Assembly (NCBI GenBank): GCA_009783065.1
Contig: WRHV01000006.1
Coordinates: 1-64,000 of the forward strand
From: Betaproteobacteria bacterium
GTDB taxonomy: Bacteria; Pseudomonadota; Gammaproteobacteria; Burkholderiales; Burkholderiaceae
Length of the DNA: 64,000 bases
Direction of reading: 5' to 3'
Numbering within the stretch: position 1 is the stretch's first letter; each line of letters opens with the position of its first letter. Shown here piece by piece: positions 63,171 through 64,000 of this stretch. A program made the position numbers and the translations under genes. Below the pieces are notes generated by a model. The model was not told the DNA's origin. It did not search any database and saw only the letters and a program-made list of their open reading frames with translations.

Positions 63171-63623
63171 TCAGGAAACAAGAAGCGTTTTTTTCGAAGA
63201 GCCGGGTTTTTTCGGCAATGTCAGTTGCAAAACCCCGTTGGTATATTTCGCTTCAGCCTTAGATTCATCTACCTCATGCGCCAGGGAAAAACTGCGCGAT
63301 TGTTGCCCGACATAACGCTCGGAACGAATGATTTTGCCTTCTTCTTTTTCTTCAGTTTCTTTTTTGATTTCGAATTCAATCGTAACTTGATTACCTTCCA
63401 CACTGACGTGAATATCGTCTTTTGCGATACCCGGCGTATCTGCTTTGACAATGTAGGCATCATCAGTTTCGTTGACGTCAATCTTGATCCTTGGTTCGAC
63501 CATTTCCATGTTGCCTAAAGAGGGCATCAGGCGGAAATTGTTGAAAATTTCATCGAGATTGCGAAAAGGCTCAAAACGACTCAGTTCTCCGAAGGGTGCA
63601 ATACGTCTCAAATTATTTGCCAT
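63171..63623 (-). CDS. Hsp20/alpha-crystallin family small heat shock protein
   Basis: A 150-residue chaperone that holds unfolding proteins. The alpha-crystallin domain spans ~45-140 (PRIKIDVNETDDAYIVKAD, then GIAKDDIHVSVEGNQVTIE, and GVLQLTLPKK), ending in a basic SSKKTLLVS tail. The N-terminus FGELSRFEPFRNLDEIF is typical. TTGGAGAAAATC before ATG 63623 decides the start. It is monocistronic with its own terminator; no clear sigma-32 promoter was seen. Confidence 0.92.
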   Translation of the reverse strand: MANNLRRIAPFGELSRFEPFRNLDEIFNNFRLMPSLGNMEMVEPRIKIDVNETDDAYIVKADTPGIAKDDIHVSVEGNQVTIEFEIKKETEEKEEGKIIRSERYVGQQSRSFSLAHEVDESKAEAKYTNGVLQLTLPKKPGSSKKTLLVS

Positions 63624-63870
63624 GATTTTCTCCAAATTAAAATCAGTTATATAAAACAAGAAAACTTCAACCTTTATTTAGAAAATAACTATTTCACAGA
63701 CATGTTTATAAAAGCCTAATTCCTTTTGAAAGGATGGACTGTGATGCGTATCAATAACAAAGGGATGGCAACTCTAATAGGGAAATAGGAAAATTGTTCA
63801 AACTGTTTTAAAAGCCTTTTATGCTAAAATAAATGGGGTCAGAGTAAATAATGAGTTAGAAAAGAAAGTC

Positions 63871-64000
63871 ATGGCAAGAACAGCCCGGTTGATTCTTCCA
63901 CATCAGGTTCATCACATTTTGCTAAAGGGCAATAACCGGCAGCGGATTTTTCTGGATGATGGAGATTACCTTTCCTTTCTTGGCTGGCTTCGTGAAGCTT
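63871..64000 (+). CDS. REP-associated tyrosine transposase (RAYT, IS200/Y1-like), partial
   Basis: The first 43 codons of a Y1_Tnp-like protein that continues beyond the window: MARTARLILPHQVHHILLKG then NNRQRIFLDDGDY, the classic N-terminus with the HUH His pair still to come. The sequence just before it (GGGGTCAGAGTAAATAATGA from 63834) is the usual upstream edge of these elements. The gene is cut by the window edge, so integrity is unknown. Confidence 0.82.
   Translation, partial: MARTARLILPHQVHHILLKGNNRQRIFLDDGDYLSFLGWLREA

Overview
The window reads as a contiguous piece of a betaproteobacterial chromosome, most likely Burkholderiales and probably close to Oxalobacter (inference). The grounds are the gene neighbourhoods xseB-ispA, DUF2782-thrB, birA-coaX-SPOR, DUF493-lipB-lipA and queA-tgt-yajC-secD-secF, a BPSS1780-type membrane protein, and a moderate GC content near 48%. 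Almost all of it is core genome. No rRNA, tRNA, CRISPR array or prophage was seen.

Layout. 1-9132: ispA (ending in an abnormal fusion at the window edge), xseB, an EamA exporter, polA, a LOG-family nucleotide hydrolase, a DUF2782-thrB-membrane protein operon and argB. 9133-9812: a small AT-rich insert with one orphan gene. 9947-17004: the complete ATP synthase operon atpIBEFHAGDC on the minus strand, with a good sigma-70 promoter upstream. 17338-20968: nuoM and nuoL without the rest of complex I. 21236-23519: an MBL hydrolase, a SPOR protein and coaX. 23527-23746: a decayed birA. 23978-27449: an MCE lipid-transport operon (STAS-permease, ATPase, MCE protein, lipoprotein), followed by a VanZ-like protein, an alpha/beta hydrolase and a DacA-type carboxypeptidase. 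30549-32573: DUF493, lipB and lipA (lipoate attachment and synthesis). 32596-34209: a type IIG restriction-like protein that has lost its methyltransferase core. 34480-42662: hemerythrin-PAS-PAS-GGDEF protein, DsbA-like protein, SPOR protein, argS, Spy/CpxP-like protein, FAH-family hydrolase and icd. 42723-49945: secF, secD, yajC, tgt, queA and malQ, all minus. 50084-50263: a MITE-like inverted-repeat element joined to the uvrA stop codon. 50261-53773: uvrA with a LexA-box candidate, and divergent ssb. 53943-62810: radical-SAM protein, epimerase, ZIP transporter, and a polyphosphate cluster (ppx facing SulP-sixA-ppk). 63171-63623: Hsp20. 63871-64000: the start of a REP-associated (RAYT/IS200-like) transposase.

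The most unusual points are the in-frame IspA-ferredoxin junction with a sharp GC shift, which is possibly an assembly chimera; the birA pseudogene; the methyltransferase-less type IIG-like protein with a mutated nuclease motif; the DacA protein whose KTG motif reads QAG; and the orphan nuoLM pair beside the ATP synthase. I did not find a clearly new multi-gene system. The type IIG-like protein is the best candidate for something functionally undescribed.
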